64,000 bases of DNA, taken from Hyaloscypha bicolor E (Eukaryota; Ascomycota; Leotiomycetes; Helotiales; Hyaloscyphaceae). The stretch is from positions 372,001 through 436,000 of the forward strand of contig NW_020194585.1 of the NCBI RefSeq assembly GCF_002865645.1, written 5' to 3'. The notes beneath the pieces are model-generated. The model did no database searches. It saw only the letters and a program-made list of their open reading frames with translations, and had not been told where the DNA came from. Shown here piece after piece: positions 1 through 12,934 of the stretch. Each line of letters begins with the position of its first letter. The stretch's first letter is position 1. The translations under genes and the position numbers were made by a program.

Positions 1-951
1 TTTATATAAAACGGGCCCTTATATAATTTCTAGATTTCCTTATTTTTTAATATAATTATATGAAATAAATATATTAACTAGTTAAATTAAAAAACTTGCT
101 TACTCTTTAATATTACTCTTTATATTCCTATAATTCTTCTCAAACCTAATATATAAATTATTTTTATATTATATTAAGGGTATTATATTATTAAAAAAGC
201 TCATTTATTAGAAATCTTTTAATATATAGCTATTATAAAGTAATTAATACTATTACTAGTAATAAAGTAGGTTTATAGCTAGTAGTTTTGCTATAATAAA
301 GTTACTATATATTTCTTTATTTTCCGATTATAAATATATATAATACTATATTTGAGATAAGTAAATTATAAGAAAAGTTTTATAAAGCAGATACTAGAAC
401 CTATTATATACTTTCAGATAATCTAATAAGAGACCCCTATTTCCAGGCTTTTATATATATAGCTCTTAAGATATTTTCAGAAGTAATACTTGAATATATA
501 TTAGGTGAGTCTTAAGTATCTAGCTAATAATATAATGGGTTTGAGCTTATAGATATTATTTAATACTAGTAGTACTAGAAATAATATTTGTCTAGTATTA
601 TATATAGATTACTTTCTAGTATAATGAGTTATAAACGAGCTTGCTATTTATCTTAAATAAAAATAATATAAGACAGAGTGCCCGAGTACGGGTTATAATA
701 CTAGATAATATAAAAAAATAAAAATTATTTCTTATTAAAATATTTCTTAATAGAATCTAGAGAAGTACTAAAGAAGAACAGACTAGTATAATGCGCGTGT
801 ATTTGTTTTCTAGTAGAAAATCGCTATTATATAAGTAGTAGGGCAAATAAAGGTAGTAATACTTATAGTTATATTAATAATATAAAGTAGAGTTTAATAG
901 CTAAATTTGATTAATAATATTACTTATACCCTCAGTGCTATTATTGGAATC
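1..951. other. AT-rich RIP-like tract, no gene
   Basis: This stretch is almost only A and T, rich in TA steps, with no open frame of useful length. It resembles the mutated transposon DNA of the 3.75-34.7 kb block, but I could not assign it to an element family. It stops abruptly at the stop codon of the HET gene. Confidence 0.6.
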
Positions 952-3266
952 TTATATAATACTAAGTTCTTGCGCATGTCCAATGCAGAACTCTGGAACT
1001 ACGTCCCAATACACAAGGCAAAACATTCCCACTCGTTGGTAAACTTCTTCTTCTTCTGAGGTTTTAACAAGCAGTAACCCGTAGATAGCCTCGTGCACTA
1101 CATCGACAGCCCTAAGCTGTTCATGTGGCGATGATAAAGATAGGCTACCCTTTTCTGACGGGTTTGTTTCCACTCTCGAAGCTTCTCCTTTAGACAGATC
1201 TCTTGCCTCAGATGAGCCTTGTTCATCTGGTAAATCTTCCTCCCGTAAATATCCTCTGTCTAACGAATATTCTTTCTCTCCTGAATATCCTCCGTCTGAC
1301 GAATCTTCTTCCTCGGAGAAATCGTCATCTTCCAACGGCGCTTCGATTGCCAAAATTTCTTTCAACAGACAGACACAGCATAAATCATCCAGAGCAATGC
1401 CTCGCATATCCAGACTACAGTATAGCTTCTGGTCAAAATGAGTACCGTAATCCGCCTTGATGTTCATTCCCGGCTCCGCAATGATGTCCAGATCCCGATG
1501 TTGGACAAGGCAAAACAAGTTTCCATAAAGCTTAATCTCCCCGGACTTGACTTGGCCGGTAGGAGCAGATGGTATTGTGGAGGTTGCTACATCAAGAAGG
1601 ATCGCCAAGTTTTCAGGCTTGGGGTATACAGTACCCTCAAGGTCTGTACGATGGGATTCCTGGGAAGTACACAAACTCACCACTCTGCCTATAACAGATG
1701 CCCAAGACCAAGTTGGTGCTATGTACGGAGCTGATGATGCTAGGACTAGATTTTCCGTTGCTGCGTGCCGCAAGGATCTGTGCCAAAGCAAGCTCCGAGG
1801 TAGCGCATGCCGCCAGTGACCGGCAAAGTACGTATTGCAGTTCAGATTGTGAATTGCAGCATAGCGATTTGCAACGCCAGAAAGTGCAATCAGTTTATCT
1901 TTGGGCTTGGTTAGATCGCAGGCCGTGTAAGAAAAGATTATAGAGTCCCAAGTGCTCTCCATTCGAGATTTATGATCTTGGCGAACTTCGGAAGGGATTG
2001 AAGGCGATACCATGCGTTTTACAGACCCAAAAGTCATCCCTATTCCCAAGGGGATAGTTTCACAGGCTTGCAAAGAATCGCATTCCCAATAGAGCTGATC
2101 CGTACCAAGATGTATGATGCGCGGCGCCAAAAGTCGCTCTTGAAAGACCCATCCACGCTTGAGTAGTGCTGAGCTGTCCAGTCTGTGATGGAAAGTCCAG
2201 TTGTCGACCAGGTTGTGTTCTTTGCTACATGTAATTTTATGTTTGTTCTTGGAATCCCACTCCAATCTGAACCTGGGGCATGAGATGGTTTCAGGGTGTC
2301 TGTAATGAAAAATGCTGTAATTGGTATCTTCTGATCCTGTAGCTGATATGTTGCAGTATGCGTGCCTGTATACTTGGTCCATTCGGTTCGATTCGCATGC
2401 CCAATCATCAGCGCTGCCCTGGCCAGACTGAATTATGCAAAGCGAGTCAATCCATAGATACCGAAGTCCAAGTTGCTTGGTGGCTAAAAGAGCATCTTGG
2501 AAGGTTTGGGGAAGACTGGATCGTATAAATCCATTCTTAAACTCTGAAAGAGTGTCTGAAGACACAGTGGTAGGGGTGCTGCCGCCCCATCTGTGGCTCA
2601 ATGTCGCATATCCCCCAGCCATCAATGAATCACTAGAAACCAAAAGACGAGGTCTATCCAGGTATGCTCCTCGATCCCCAATATCAATCAGCCGGGTTGG
2701 ATAACAATAGCTTGTATCACTTGCCACCAGATTCGGGCAGTTCTGATGGTTTTGTATACAGTTGCGGATCCAATAACCTATAAGCTCCCAGCATTCATTC
2801 GAATTTGTATTCCACGAACTTGGTGTATAAGTAGCCAATTCATCGATTATGTCTCTGGAGGGAAGTCTCGACACTGTAGGATACCCAGTAAGTTGCATTG
2901 CATTTCAGTTCGGTGGGGCTTCATACAATCCTCTTTGACGCTCAAATAAAAATGACCAAATGATTCTTCATGGACCTTGATCTCTAGATTGCACTCAGAA
3001 GCAGTGCTATAATCGAAGATTATGTATGATATGTCCAATTTCTTATCCCATAGGAATGAATCCTTCATTAGCAAAGCAGGATAAGCATTACCGAGGGCGG
3101 CGCCTAAAATGCGCTCACATATCGGACAGTGAATTGCCGCTGCCTCGTATAGCTTCGAGAAAGTTATAGAATAATGGGTTTGGGGCCAGTGCCATTTACC
3201 ATGCTGGTAGATTAAGCTGGTGCTTCGTGGTGTTCGAAATATAGCCAAACAGGCTTCACAAAGCAT
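952..3266 (-). CDS. HET domain (heterokaryon incompatibility) protein
   Basis: Predicted 753-aa cytoplasmic protein of the HET family, whose members trigger cell death or growth arrest after recognition of non-self. Exon 1 is 3266-2927 and exon 2 is 2873-952. The 53-bp intron (2874-2926) has a GTATGA donor and CTACAG acceptor and joins the frames exactly. The N-terminus has the paired Cys motifs seen before many fungal HET domains (MLCEAC and CPIC). The HET core starts near residue 202 with YATLSHRWGG, then LRYLWIDSLCIIQ, and RGWVFQERLL with YWEC further on. A long acidic Glu/Ser/Asp-rich tail precedes the C-terminal YQRVGMFCLVYW motif. The stop codon lies at the edge of AT-rich repeat DNA, so the last residues may be recruited from it. 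Family assignment is secure; the allorecognition role is inferred from family. Confidence 0.88.
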
Positions 3267-3753
3267 TTTGATGGGTCAGAGAAGTGGCTACGTGTAGGGC
3301 TGGGGAGATGACACGATATGAGGTTGACAGGTAGCTTTTACTAGCTAGGACCATGTGGTGGTCGTTGTGAGACCCTTAATAGCGTTGTTGATACTGGTTT
3401 TAGTTGAGATACCGGTATGTTAAGAGCAATAAGAGGGTGCTCGGTGACCTAGGAGCTAAGGCTTTGCGGAGGGCCGAAGAAGCGATTACTCTTCGTCTCC
3501 TTACCTAATCGAAATTACTTGAGGCTCCGAGGTCGGTTCAACTGCATTCGACCTCCCTCCTTGCCTCCTTATAGGGCCATGTTCGTGCCGTTACGTAAGA
3601 GGCTCGCGGATTGCGTGATTATCTCTATCCCCACCCCACCCCACCTCATTTCTATCTAATCTCTGTCGCCTGAGGTTAAACTCTCTTTTACACCTGAGTA
3701 AGATACGGCCTTAAAGACCTCGGGAGAGGAGAGGAGAAAGGAAGAGGTAATCA
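3267..3753. other. Intergenic, probable HET promoter region
   Basis: Normal-composition DNA between the HET start codon and the left terminus of the hAT-like element. It includes a C-rich run of CCCCA repeats near 3629-3646. I see no gene. Confidence 0.5.
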
Positions 3754-3771
3754 CAGGCTCGGCAAAAATAC
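3754..3771 (+). repeat. Left terminal inverted repeat of hAT-like element
   Basis: CAGGCTCGGCAAAAATAC. It pairs with the reverse complement of 34997-35014 with one C/T difference. Confidence 0.65.
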
Positions 3772-3948
3772 CTGAGGCATTTAATACCGGTATTAATTCT
3801 AATAATATTATTCAGGTATTACTAAGCATTGATACTATCAATACCGGAATCGATTCCTTATACCGCTTTCTACCCCGCACGCTTCAATTTTTACTCTCTT
3901 TACTTCTCTCATCTTATATCAGAATTCTATTTGGATTATACTCTCAAA

Positions 3949-4980
3949 ATGTCTTTCTTGCATACACTAGACTCTTCCTTTATAGCTTCTGCTTTAGTAG
4001 AGCTAGAATTAACTATAACTTTCCAGAGCCGAAAATAGAGAGCCGCTATTTGAAAGCATTATTATAAACTTACTAAGAAAGAGAACCAAACTAACCTTTA
4101 CTATATTTATTATATTAATTTAACGAGATTACTATATAATACTTCTATTTTAGAGAATATAAAGAAGTATATAAAATTACTATTAAATATACTTTAAATA
4201 AAAATTAAGTAATAATTGATTTGTAATTAAAGTAATATTATTATTAAGCTACTAAATTAAGTAAGTAAAAAGAGCTTAATATCGAGATCTCGAAAGCCTA
4301 TCTAAATATCTTAATTATTATAAAAGCCTTAATTACTTTTATTATTATATAAATTTATTTTATACTCTTATTAAATAACTAAAGTTTTATATTTTTTACT
4401 AAATACTTAATTAAGCTATTAAGGGCAAGATTATAACTTCTTATTTAGGAATTACTAGCTTAGTTAAAAAAGCTTAAAAGTAGTACTAAAATACTATATA
4501 ATAAGTTCTTTAGATTATATCTATACTTATTTATATTTTTTAAAATATTTAAATCTCTCTAAATTAATTTCTTTTACTTATAATTTATAGCTATTTTATT
4601 AAATATAATAGAAAGTAATAAAAGGCTCTTTTTACTTTAAAAAAATTCTCTAGTTATAGCTTAAAGGCTCAAATAGTAATTCTTTGGCTAGTTCTTTAAA
4701 ATTATAATATTATTTATAAGCTTAAAGCTATTATAAGCAATAATGCCTTTATAAATAATATTTTTTATTAATTAGTTTAAAAGAAGTTCAAGAATAAGCT
4801 TAGCTTAAATTAAAAGGCAAATTACTAATATATTTATTATTTGAGCTATATTATTAATTTAAAGAGCCTTAATTTATATAATAAGTAAAAATAAGCTAGA
4901 GTTTTTAATTTTATAGAAGTAATAAGAACTTAATTTAAATTAAGAAATTCTTTTAGCTAAATATATAATATTATAATTTA
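3949..4980 (+). pseudogene. Decayed hAT transposase, N-terminal part
   Basis: The frame opens with MSFLHTLDSS at 3949 and stops at 4038 (TAG). Reading on through stops, the segment around 4040-4190 follows a BED zinc-finger layout (KHYYKLTKKENQ, YIY in place of CxxC, then KYIKLLLN in place of Hx3-5H). At about 4729-4760 the residues SNNAFINNIF resemble the hAT core motif around DNA(T/D)NND. Cys and His positions have become Tyr, as expected from G-to-A and C-to-T change. The hAT assignment rests on these motifs and on the CAGG termini. The C-terminal dimerisation domain was not recognised. Confidence 0.45.
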
Positions 4981-6340
4981 TATTTATAAATTAGCTACAA
5001 AAATAAAGAAGTTTTATATATTTATAAAAAGACTAATTTTAATAAATAATTATATAAAATAGAATAGCTAGTATTAAATATTTTATATATTATTTAATTT
5101 AAAGCCTATAATAAAAAGATATTATTAAAATTATAAAAGAAGCTTAAAAAAAATATCTTAATTTCTAAAGATTAGAAAAAGCTTTATATAATTCAGAAAT
5201 TCCTTGAATTCTTTTTTCTATTTATATAATTATACTAATTTTAATAGGCCAAAAACAAAAAAAGTAAAGAAATAAAAAAAAGGAACTTTCTTTATTAAAT
5301 TAAAGTAATATATAAAGTTTTAAATAATTATTATATATGAGCTAATATATTTCTAGTTTATATTATTATATTAATTTTAAATTCTTGTAATTATATAAGA
5401 TATATTAAAATATATTAATTAAAGAAATAATTAAAGCCAGTTTTAGCTAAAAAATTAAAAAGCTTTAAAGGAAATATAAGAAAAGCACTATTATTATATT
5501 TATTTTACTAGCTTTTTTATATAATAGCTTATTTTATAAAATATTAAAACTTAATATATATAATTATATTACCTTATTTCTTATAATAAGAGCTCGGTTT
5601 ATAAGTTAAAACAAGTTTAAGAACTATAATTTATTAAAATTATATAATTCTAATAAAAAGAGAACTCTTATATAATAATACTAGAATATATAAAAATAAT
5701 ATTAGTTAAAGCTCTTTTTTATAACTATTAATATACTTTTAACTTTATTAATAAATAATAAAACAAAAAGTATATTTTTAAGGAAATATTATATTATAAG
5801 CTAAAATAAGATATAATTTAAATTAGAAATAATTAAGATATAAAAGTATTTAAAGTATTAAAAGAAAAGTGAAATTTTAAATACTTTTTTTTTAAACTAG
5901 CTAAAAAGAAATTTAAAAAAAGAGCAAATATTAAAAGCTTAATATAATTTATTAAATATTATATAAAAGCCAGGTAATTAAATAATATAAAAAAGTAGTT
6001 TTATTTACTTATAATAAAAAAGAAATATATTAGCTAAATAAAGTTCAGGTCTTAAAATCCGGCTATTTTCTATTATTACTCTTTTCTTTATTATTATTAA
6101 TATCTTATATATTATATTAGATTATATAACTATAATAAATATAATTATTATATACTTTATATTACTTTTCTTTAAAAACCCTTAAATATTTCTTAAAAAT
6201 ACCTTAAATATTTTAGTAAATAATATAAGAAATACGAATATTAACTTGACTATTATATTACTTTATATAAATTATATAAAAAAAAAAGTAAAGCACGTGC
6301 CTTTATTTTATATATATTTTAATATAAGTATAATTTTTTT

Positions 6341-6405
6341 AATTACTATTTTTTTAATTACTATTTATTTAATTACTATTTATTTAATTACTATTTATTT
6401 AATTA
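6341..6405 (+). repeat. 15-bp tandem repeat, about 4 copies
   Basis: Four units of AATTACTATTTATTT (the first with a T for the A) plus a partial fifth. It lies just outside the left LTR of the outer gypsy element, within the hAT-like host. Confidence 0.85.
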
Positions 6406-6428
6406 TTTTATATTTTTATATTTAATAA

Positions 6429-6598
6429 TATTCTTAAGCTTATAAGTAATATATTATATTAGATATTACTAATTCTTAGGCTTTTTTCTGGACTTTATAA
6501 AAGAGATAAAGATTAGTTCTATATTAAATTTAATACTATAATTTTATAACTTACGAATTTATTCTATTATTTTATTAACTACTAATAAATATCTTATA
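6429..6598 (+). repeat. 5' LTR of element 4 (approximate)
   Basis: Aligns with 33266-33456. The shared part runs from GGCTTT through AGAGATAAAGATTAG to CTAATAAATATCTTATA. The start is uncertain by several bases. Confidence 0.65.
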
Positions 6599-7760
6599 AG
6601 CTAATCTTTTTATTCTTAAAAAAAGTAGTTTAATAAGTAATTATATTTCGAAATCTATAAAATATATAACTTTTTATAAAAGCTATTTCTATAAAGGAAA
6701 TTAACTAAATTAACTTTAATATAAGTAATAATAAAGACTTATCTAATACTTTTAACGGGGCTCTTTAGGAGCCTCTAAGAGCTAGTAATAATAATAAAAA
6801 TAATCCCGGTAATAATTAAGATACCGAGATTAATACTCAAGTTACTATTACCTAAGCTATAAAATAAGGCTTATATACTAAAGTTAAAGTACTTTAATAA
6901 AAGCAAGAATTAGTAAATATAATTAATTAATATATCTTATAATTAGAATAATATAAGTATACTTTTCGGGATATCTTATAATTTACTATATTTTATAAAA
7001 ACTTTATTTATAAGTTTATTTTATTTTCCTTAGTAATTCCTATTAGAGAACTTTCTAAAATAAGATTAGAACTTATCTTCTTTCCTAATATAATAAGTCT
7101 TAAAAATAATCTTAATACTATTTATCTAGAACTATTATATAATTTCCTAAAAATATATTTAAACTAAAAGAAGCTTCTTAAAATCCAAATACCTAACTTA
7201 TATTATAGAAAGTTTCTTAAGAAATAGAAAATATTTATATTTTCCTAGAAAATAGTTTTTAGAATCTAATTTTAGATTTATAATAGAGACTTTTCTAGAG
7301 TTAATTTTATTATAAATGCCTTTAGAAACGAATCTTATAATACTTAGAAGGCTATAATAAAATAAATCCTATTATTATATAAGATTTATTAGAAGTAATT
7401 TAAGGCCTATTTATGTAATATATTTCAAGTATTTTAAACTTATTAGTAAAATACCTTTAAGAAACTTCGAGATCTTTATTAAAAAAATAGTAAGATAATT
7501 ACTAAATTATATACTCGAATAATTAGTCTCGAAATTAACTAGAACTTATATTCTAAGAGAAATTAGATTCGGATTCTCGATATTATTTTATTTAACTATA
7601 AGATTTATTAGATATTAATATTAATATTTATTTTCTTAGGAAATAAGGTAATATCTATTTCCGAATAGCTTAAAAAGGCTCAAAAAGTAAAATATATTAT
7701 TTATTCTAAATTAAGAAAAATAAAAATAAGGAAATCTAGTAAAATAACTTTATTTCTAAG

Positions 7761-7820
7761 AATTCTAATTTGGTAAATTCTAATTTAGTAAATTCTAATT
7801 TAGTAAATTCTAATTTATAA
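7761..7820 (+). repeat. 15-bp in-frame repeat in decayed gag
   Basis: Four copies of AATTCTAATTTAGTA (one with G, the last diverged at its end). In one plus-strand frame it encodes NSNLV repeats, so it is probably a short repeat inside the Gag region of element 4. Confidence 0.8.
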
Positions 7821-9030
7821 AGCTATTAAAAAAGAAAGAAAAAGTTCCGAAAATTATATAAGAAATCCTTAGGTAATATTTTAGCTTCTTTTAGGCTTTA
7901 CTAGAATACTAGTTTTATTTTAGATATAGTTTATTAAACTTATAATTAGAAAAGACATTTTTTAGGAAATATAAAGTATTTCAAGTATAATAAATAGACT
8001 TAATAGAACTCTAATAAGACTAAAACTATAGAAAGATCAAGGTATTTATAAAAGCAAATTAATATTATTATTATAGAGAAATACTTTAAAAAAGATTCTC
8101 TTAAGAAATAAAGAAAAAAAAAGGCTAAATCTTAAATATTAATAATTTTGGCTATAATAAAAAAGATATATTACTTTATATAACTTTTTAAATAAATTAA
8201 TATAACTAGAAATAGGTGTCTTAAAAATATATAATAGATTTAATAATACCGAATTAGATTATAACTTTCTTAATAATTATTAGATTTAAAGCCGGGGCTT
8301 TATTATTTTAGCTAAATATAATTAAGAATTTATAATCTTTTATAGAAATAAATTTAAGATCTATTAAATCTATAACCTTAAGATATTTATTATAGATAAT
8401 TATAATAAAACGTATTTTTTTAAGCTTTAATTTCATAAATATAAGAATATTAGCTCTTATAGCCTCGTTTTTAGTATAGAATTTTATAAAGTAATTCTTA
8501 TATAATATATAAATTATATTAAGAAATAATAGATATATATATTTATATAGCCTAATAATATTAAGATTCTAATATTAAAAGAGTTTAATAAAAAGCTTAA
8601 TATATATTCTAAACTAATATTTCAAGTCTTATTTTTAACTAAAGGCAAATATAATTATTCTAGATAATAGGCTTTATATATATATAATAATTACTAGATT
8701 TCTATTTTATTATATAGTTCTAATAATATTAAATAGAAGTTTTTAATATAGTAAATTAATACTTTCCGGAAAAGAGTCTTAGAAATACTTATATATTTCC
8801 GGAATAATAAATACGAAAATTTCTTAGAGGTTTTTAATTCTAATAAAGCTTTAAAACTTTCTAATCCTAATAATATTAAATACTTTATTAATATAAATAA
8901 TACGGTCTTATATAAACTCCTATATAAACTCTTATATAATCTATTAGAAATCTAAATAGAAATATTATATTTATATTTATAGAATATATTTTATAAATAT
9001 TAAATAAGGCCTAATAAAAGCCTAATAAAA

Positions 9031-9402
9031 ATGCCTATTCTTTTTATTTCTAAAAAGAATAAAAAACTATATCTTTATATTAATTATTATAAATTTAATT
9101 AAGTAATAATTAAGAATTAGTATTTATTTCCTCTTATTAATAAAACTTTTAATTAACTCTAAAAAGCCAAAATCTTTATAAAATTAAATCTTAAAAATAT
9201 ATATTATTAGATAAGAATTTATAGAAAATACAAGTAAAAAACGGCTTTTAGGACCTATTATAACTATTTTAAATATTTTATAATATCTTTTGAACTAACT
9301 AATATACTAGCTATATTTTAAATATATATTAATATTATATTTATAAAACTCCTGAATTATTTTATAGTTATTTATTTAGATAATATTTTTATTTATTCTT
9401 AA
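9031..9402 (+). pseudogene. Decayed reverse transcriptase of element 4
   Basis: Despite stops, one frame follows a gypsy reverse transcriptase. MPILFISKKN matches the PVLFVKKKDG region, YLFPLINKTFN matches YPLPLINETL, then KIFIKLNLKNIYY, KTAFRTYYNYFKY, FELTNILAIF, and finally YLDNIFIYS in place of the Y-x-D-D box. Substitutions are those expected from C-to-T and G-to-A change (D to N, G to E/K, W to stop). It is not functional. Confidence 0.85.
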
Positions 9403-12400
9403 AATAAAAATAAATATTATAATTATATTTACTAAATACTTACTAGACTATATAAAAATAACCTGTTTTATAAACTTAGTAAATACGAATTTAATATTAA
9501 GGAAATCGAATTCTTGGCCTTTTTAATTAAAATAAAAAGTATTTAAGCGAATTCTAAATAGGTTTATAGTATTATTAAATAGCCAGAACCAAAATTATTT
9601 TATAAAATTCAAGTATTTCTTAGATTTACTAATTTCTATTACAGGTTTATTTATTATTACTTTCAGATAATTATAAACTTAATAAATCTTTTAAAAGAAA
9701 TAGAAAAAGGCCGGAAATCCGGTTTCTTTATATAAATAAATAAAGTAGTTAAAAGCTTTTATTATAGTATTTATTCTAGTTTATTTTAATTCTTTTAAGA
9801 AGATTTATATTAAAACTAATATATCGAAATTTGTAATTACTAGTATTATTTTATAATAAGTTAATTCTGGTAATAGCCTAAAGAAATACTAATATCTAGT
9901 AATATTCTAATTCCAGAAACTTTCTAAAGCCAAATATAATTATAGTACTTATAATAGAAAGCTATTTGTAATTATTAAAGCCTTTAAATATTAGTATTAT
10001 TATATTAAAGAATTCAGGTTTATAATTCAGGTTATTATAGACTATAATAATTTCTAATATTTTATAGAAATAAAATATCTAAAAAGCTATTAAATATATT
10101 AGATAATATATCTTATAATATATAATTTTAATATTATTTATTATAGAAATATCTTAAATCTAGTAAATAAATCTAGTAAAAAGCCTAATTATAAAACAGA
10201 TTCTATTAATATAACTTGGCTTTTAATTTTTTAGAATAAGTTATAATTTAGAGGTTCTTATAAATATCTAAAAAGTCTTCTTTTTAAAATAAGTATTATT
10301 TAATACTTATTATATTTATAATAACTAAAGAGAAATATTTACTATAAAATAAATAAATAAATAATCTCATAAATTCCTTAATTATAAAATTAGTTAAAAA
10401 GTAAAATATAGAGAAATACCTTAAAAGCTCTATTATTATAGCTAAAATAATAGAAATATTTATAATTATATTATTTAATAGAATTAAAAACTCCTTAATT
10501 TCTCGAGTTTTTAAATTAGATAATTATAAATATCTAATTCCCCATATATAAATATATATAGCTATTAAAAGAGTTATAATACTAGCTTCTTTATCTAAAT
10601 TCCTTTTAGATATTATTTAGGTAGTTTAAAGAAATAATTCTTAATATTAGAATATTTTAAAATAGAGACTTAATAAGAGAAATATAAAAAGAAAAGAAAT
10701 TCAGAGAAATAATTCGGGCTTATTTAAATACTATTTAAGAATTATTATATCTAATAATCCCGCTTTATATTAAAAAATTATAAAGCTTTATTATAATAAC
10801 CTAATAGCCGAATATTATAGAATAGAAAAAACTTTTAATCTTTTTAGAAAATTCTAGTATTAGAAAAATATAAAAAGAAATATTTATAAGTATTATTAAA
10901 AATATAATATTTACTAGAGAGTTAAGGCTAATAGGTATTTACTATATAGTTTATTTAATAGTTTATTATAGCCTAAAAGATTCTGGAATAAAATTACTAG
11001 AGATTTTATTATAGGTTTATTATTATATAAGAATCTAATAAAAGATTCTAATTTAATATAATTCTTATAATTATTAACTAGTAATTTAAAATAATAAAAT
11101 ATATTATATATTATAAAATAATTAAATTTTTTAGAGCTTACTAAAATTATATAAGAATATATTTTCTTAATTTTTAGCTTTTCTAATAAAATTATTTCTA
11201 ATTAAAAAATAGTATTTACTAGCTAGTTCTAGTCTACTTTTTATTTCTATTTAATATATAAATAGTATTTAAATATAGTTTATTATTCTCAGATAAATAA
11301 TTAAATAAAAAGGCAAAACCAAGCTCTAGAATATTATTTAAGATATTATTATAATACCTAAAAAAATAACTAGTTTAAAAAGATATCTTTTATAAAATTT
11401 GTATATAATAATTTAAAATATTAGATTTTATAAGATATATCTATTTTATATATATTATAGATATTATTTTTAATTTTTATAGAATTCTAAAAATAGAATT
11501 CTAAAAGAAATATTAGCTATATATAAAAGGCTAAAAACTTTTAAAATAAAATAGAAAAAGCTTAAGAATTTATAGTATTATATATAAAATAAGAAACCTA
11601 TTATAATAAATACTAGTTAATTAAATATTATTTTAAAGAAATCTAGATAATACTATTAATAAAAAATATTAAATTTAAAACAGGAAATCTTAAGCTAATA
11701 TATATAAGTCTATTTAAGGTTCTTAAATATATTAGTAATTTAGTATATAAATTAGAATTACTAAATATATATAATTATTTATATTTAATTTTCTATATTT
11801 CCCTTTTTAAAAAATATATAATAAAAAAAGATTAGAAGCTATATTTATATTTTTTCAGAGAATTTCTGAAATTAGTAAATAATAATAAAAAATAAGAATA
11901 GAAAATAGAAGCTATTATTAATTATTAATAAAATAATAAAAGCAAAAAGTAATAGTATTTAATTAAATAGAAAACTTGGCCTAAAAATTATAATATCTAG
12001 TTATTTGCTTTCTTTAATCTTAAAAATTCCAAGAAATTTCTGAAATTATATAACTAAAACTATAGCTTGAAATTCAAAACTATTTTTTAATAATTACTTA
12101 AAATTAAAAAGAATTCTAGACTATTAAGAAAAAGACTATTTAAAAAACAAGAACCTAAATAGCTAAAAAAGAGTCCGAAATAATAATAGAGATATTCTTT
12201 TTCTAGGGTTTTTTTATTTATAAAGGTTTTCTAGAATTTTATTAAAGCTTATAAGAATTTTATTAAGGCTTATAAGAATTATATTCAAATTATTAGAAAA
12301 AGATTTAGAATTAAGAAAGATTTATTATAGATAGACTAGCTATAGATATTTCAAATAAACAAATTCTAATTTCTATAAATTTCTAATTTTTAAAATAAGA

Positions 12401-12681
12401 ATATTTAATACTAGTTTTATTTAGAACTTAATAAATAATTAAGTAATACTTTTCGGAATCCGCTTATCTTTTAATAGAATATAGTTATATTATAATAATA
12501 TTAATATTAAAAATATTAAAATAAATAAAGAAGAAACCTATAATAATTATATATATCTTATAAAAAGCCCGAGCTTCTAAAATTAAATCCTAAATAACTA
12601 TAAGTATTATATTATTAATAATTGAAATATTAGTAATAAACTATATAGGAATCTCGGTAATAATCTTAATAATAATCTTAA

Positions 12682-12934
12682 TATTACGAGCCAGGCCTTT
12701 ATATAAAGAAAACTAATAATTTAATTAACTAAATAAAGTTCTTTAAGAAAAAAAAAAAGAGAAAAGTAAAGAAAAGTAAAATTATATTTCTTAAAATATT
12801 CAAGTTCTTTAAATAATATATAATTATTCTATTAATCTAAAAAAGTATATTATATAATAAAAGCCAGGGCCTTTATTATATAACTTAGTAAAGGCTTCTA
12901 GCCAAGTATATAAATCGGATTTTAGTTTATTATA
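12682..12934 (-). repeat. 3' LTR of element 3
   Basis: Pairs with 31839-32060. It is longer by 31 bp because of an extra segment near 12865-12895 bounded by short similar sequences. Ends read TA..TA, derived from TG..CA. Confidence 0.88.

Noticed and set aside
1203..2704. Plus-strand open frames opposite the HET gene
   Set aside because: Shadows of the HET coding frame; no independent support.
6341..6405. Tandem 15-bp units as a CRISPR array
   Set aside because: Direct tandem copies without spacers in a eukaryotic AT-rich repeat.
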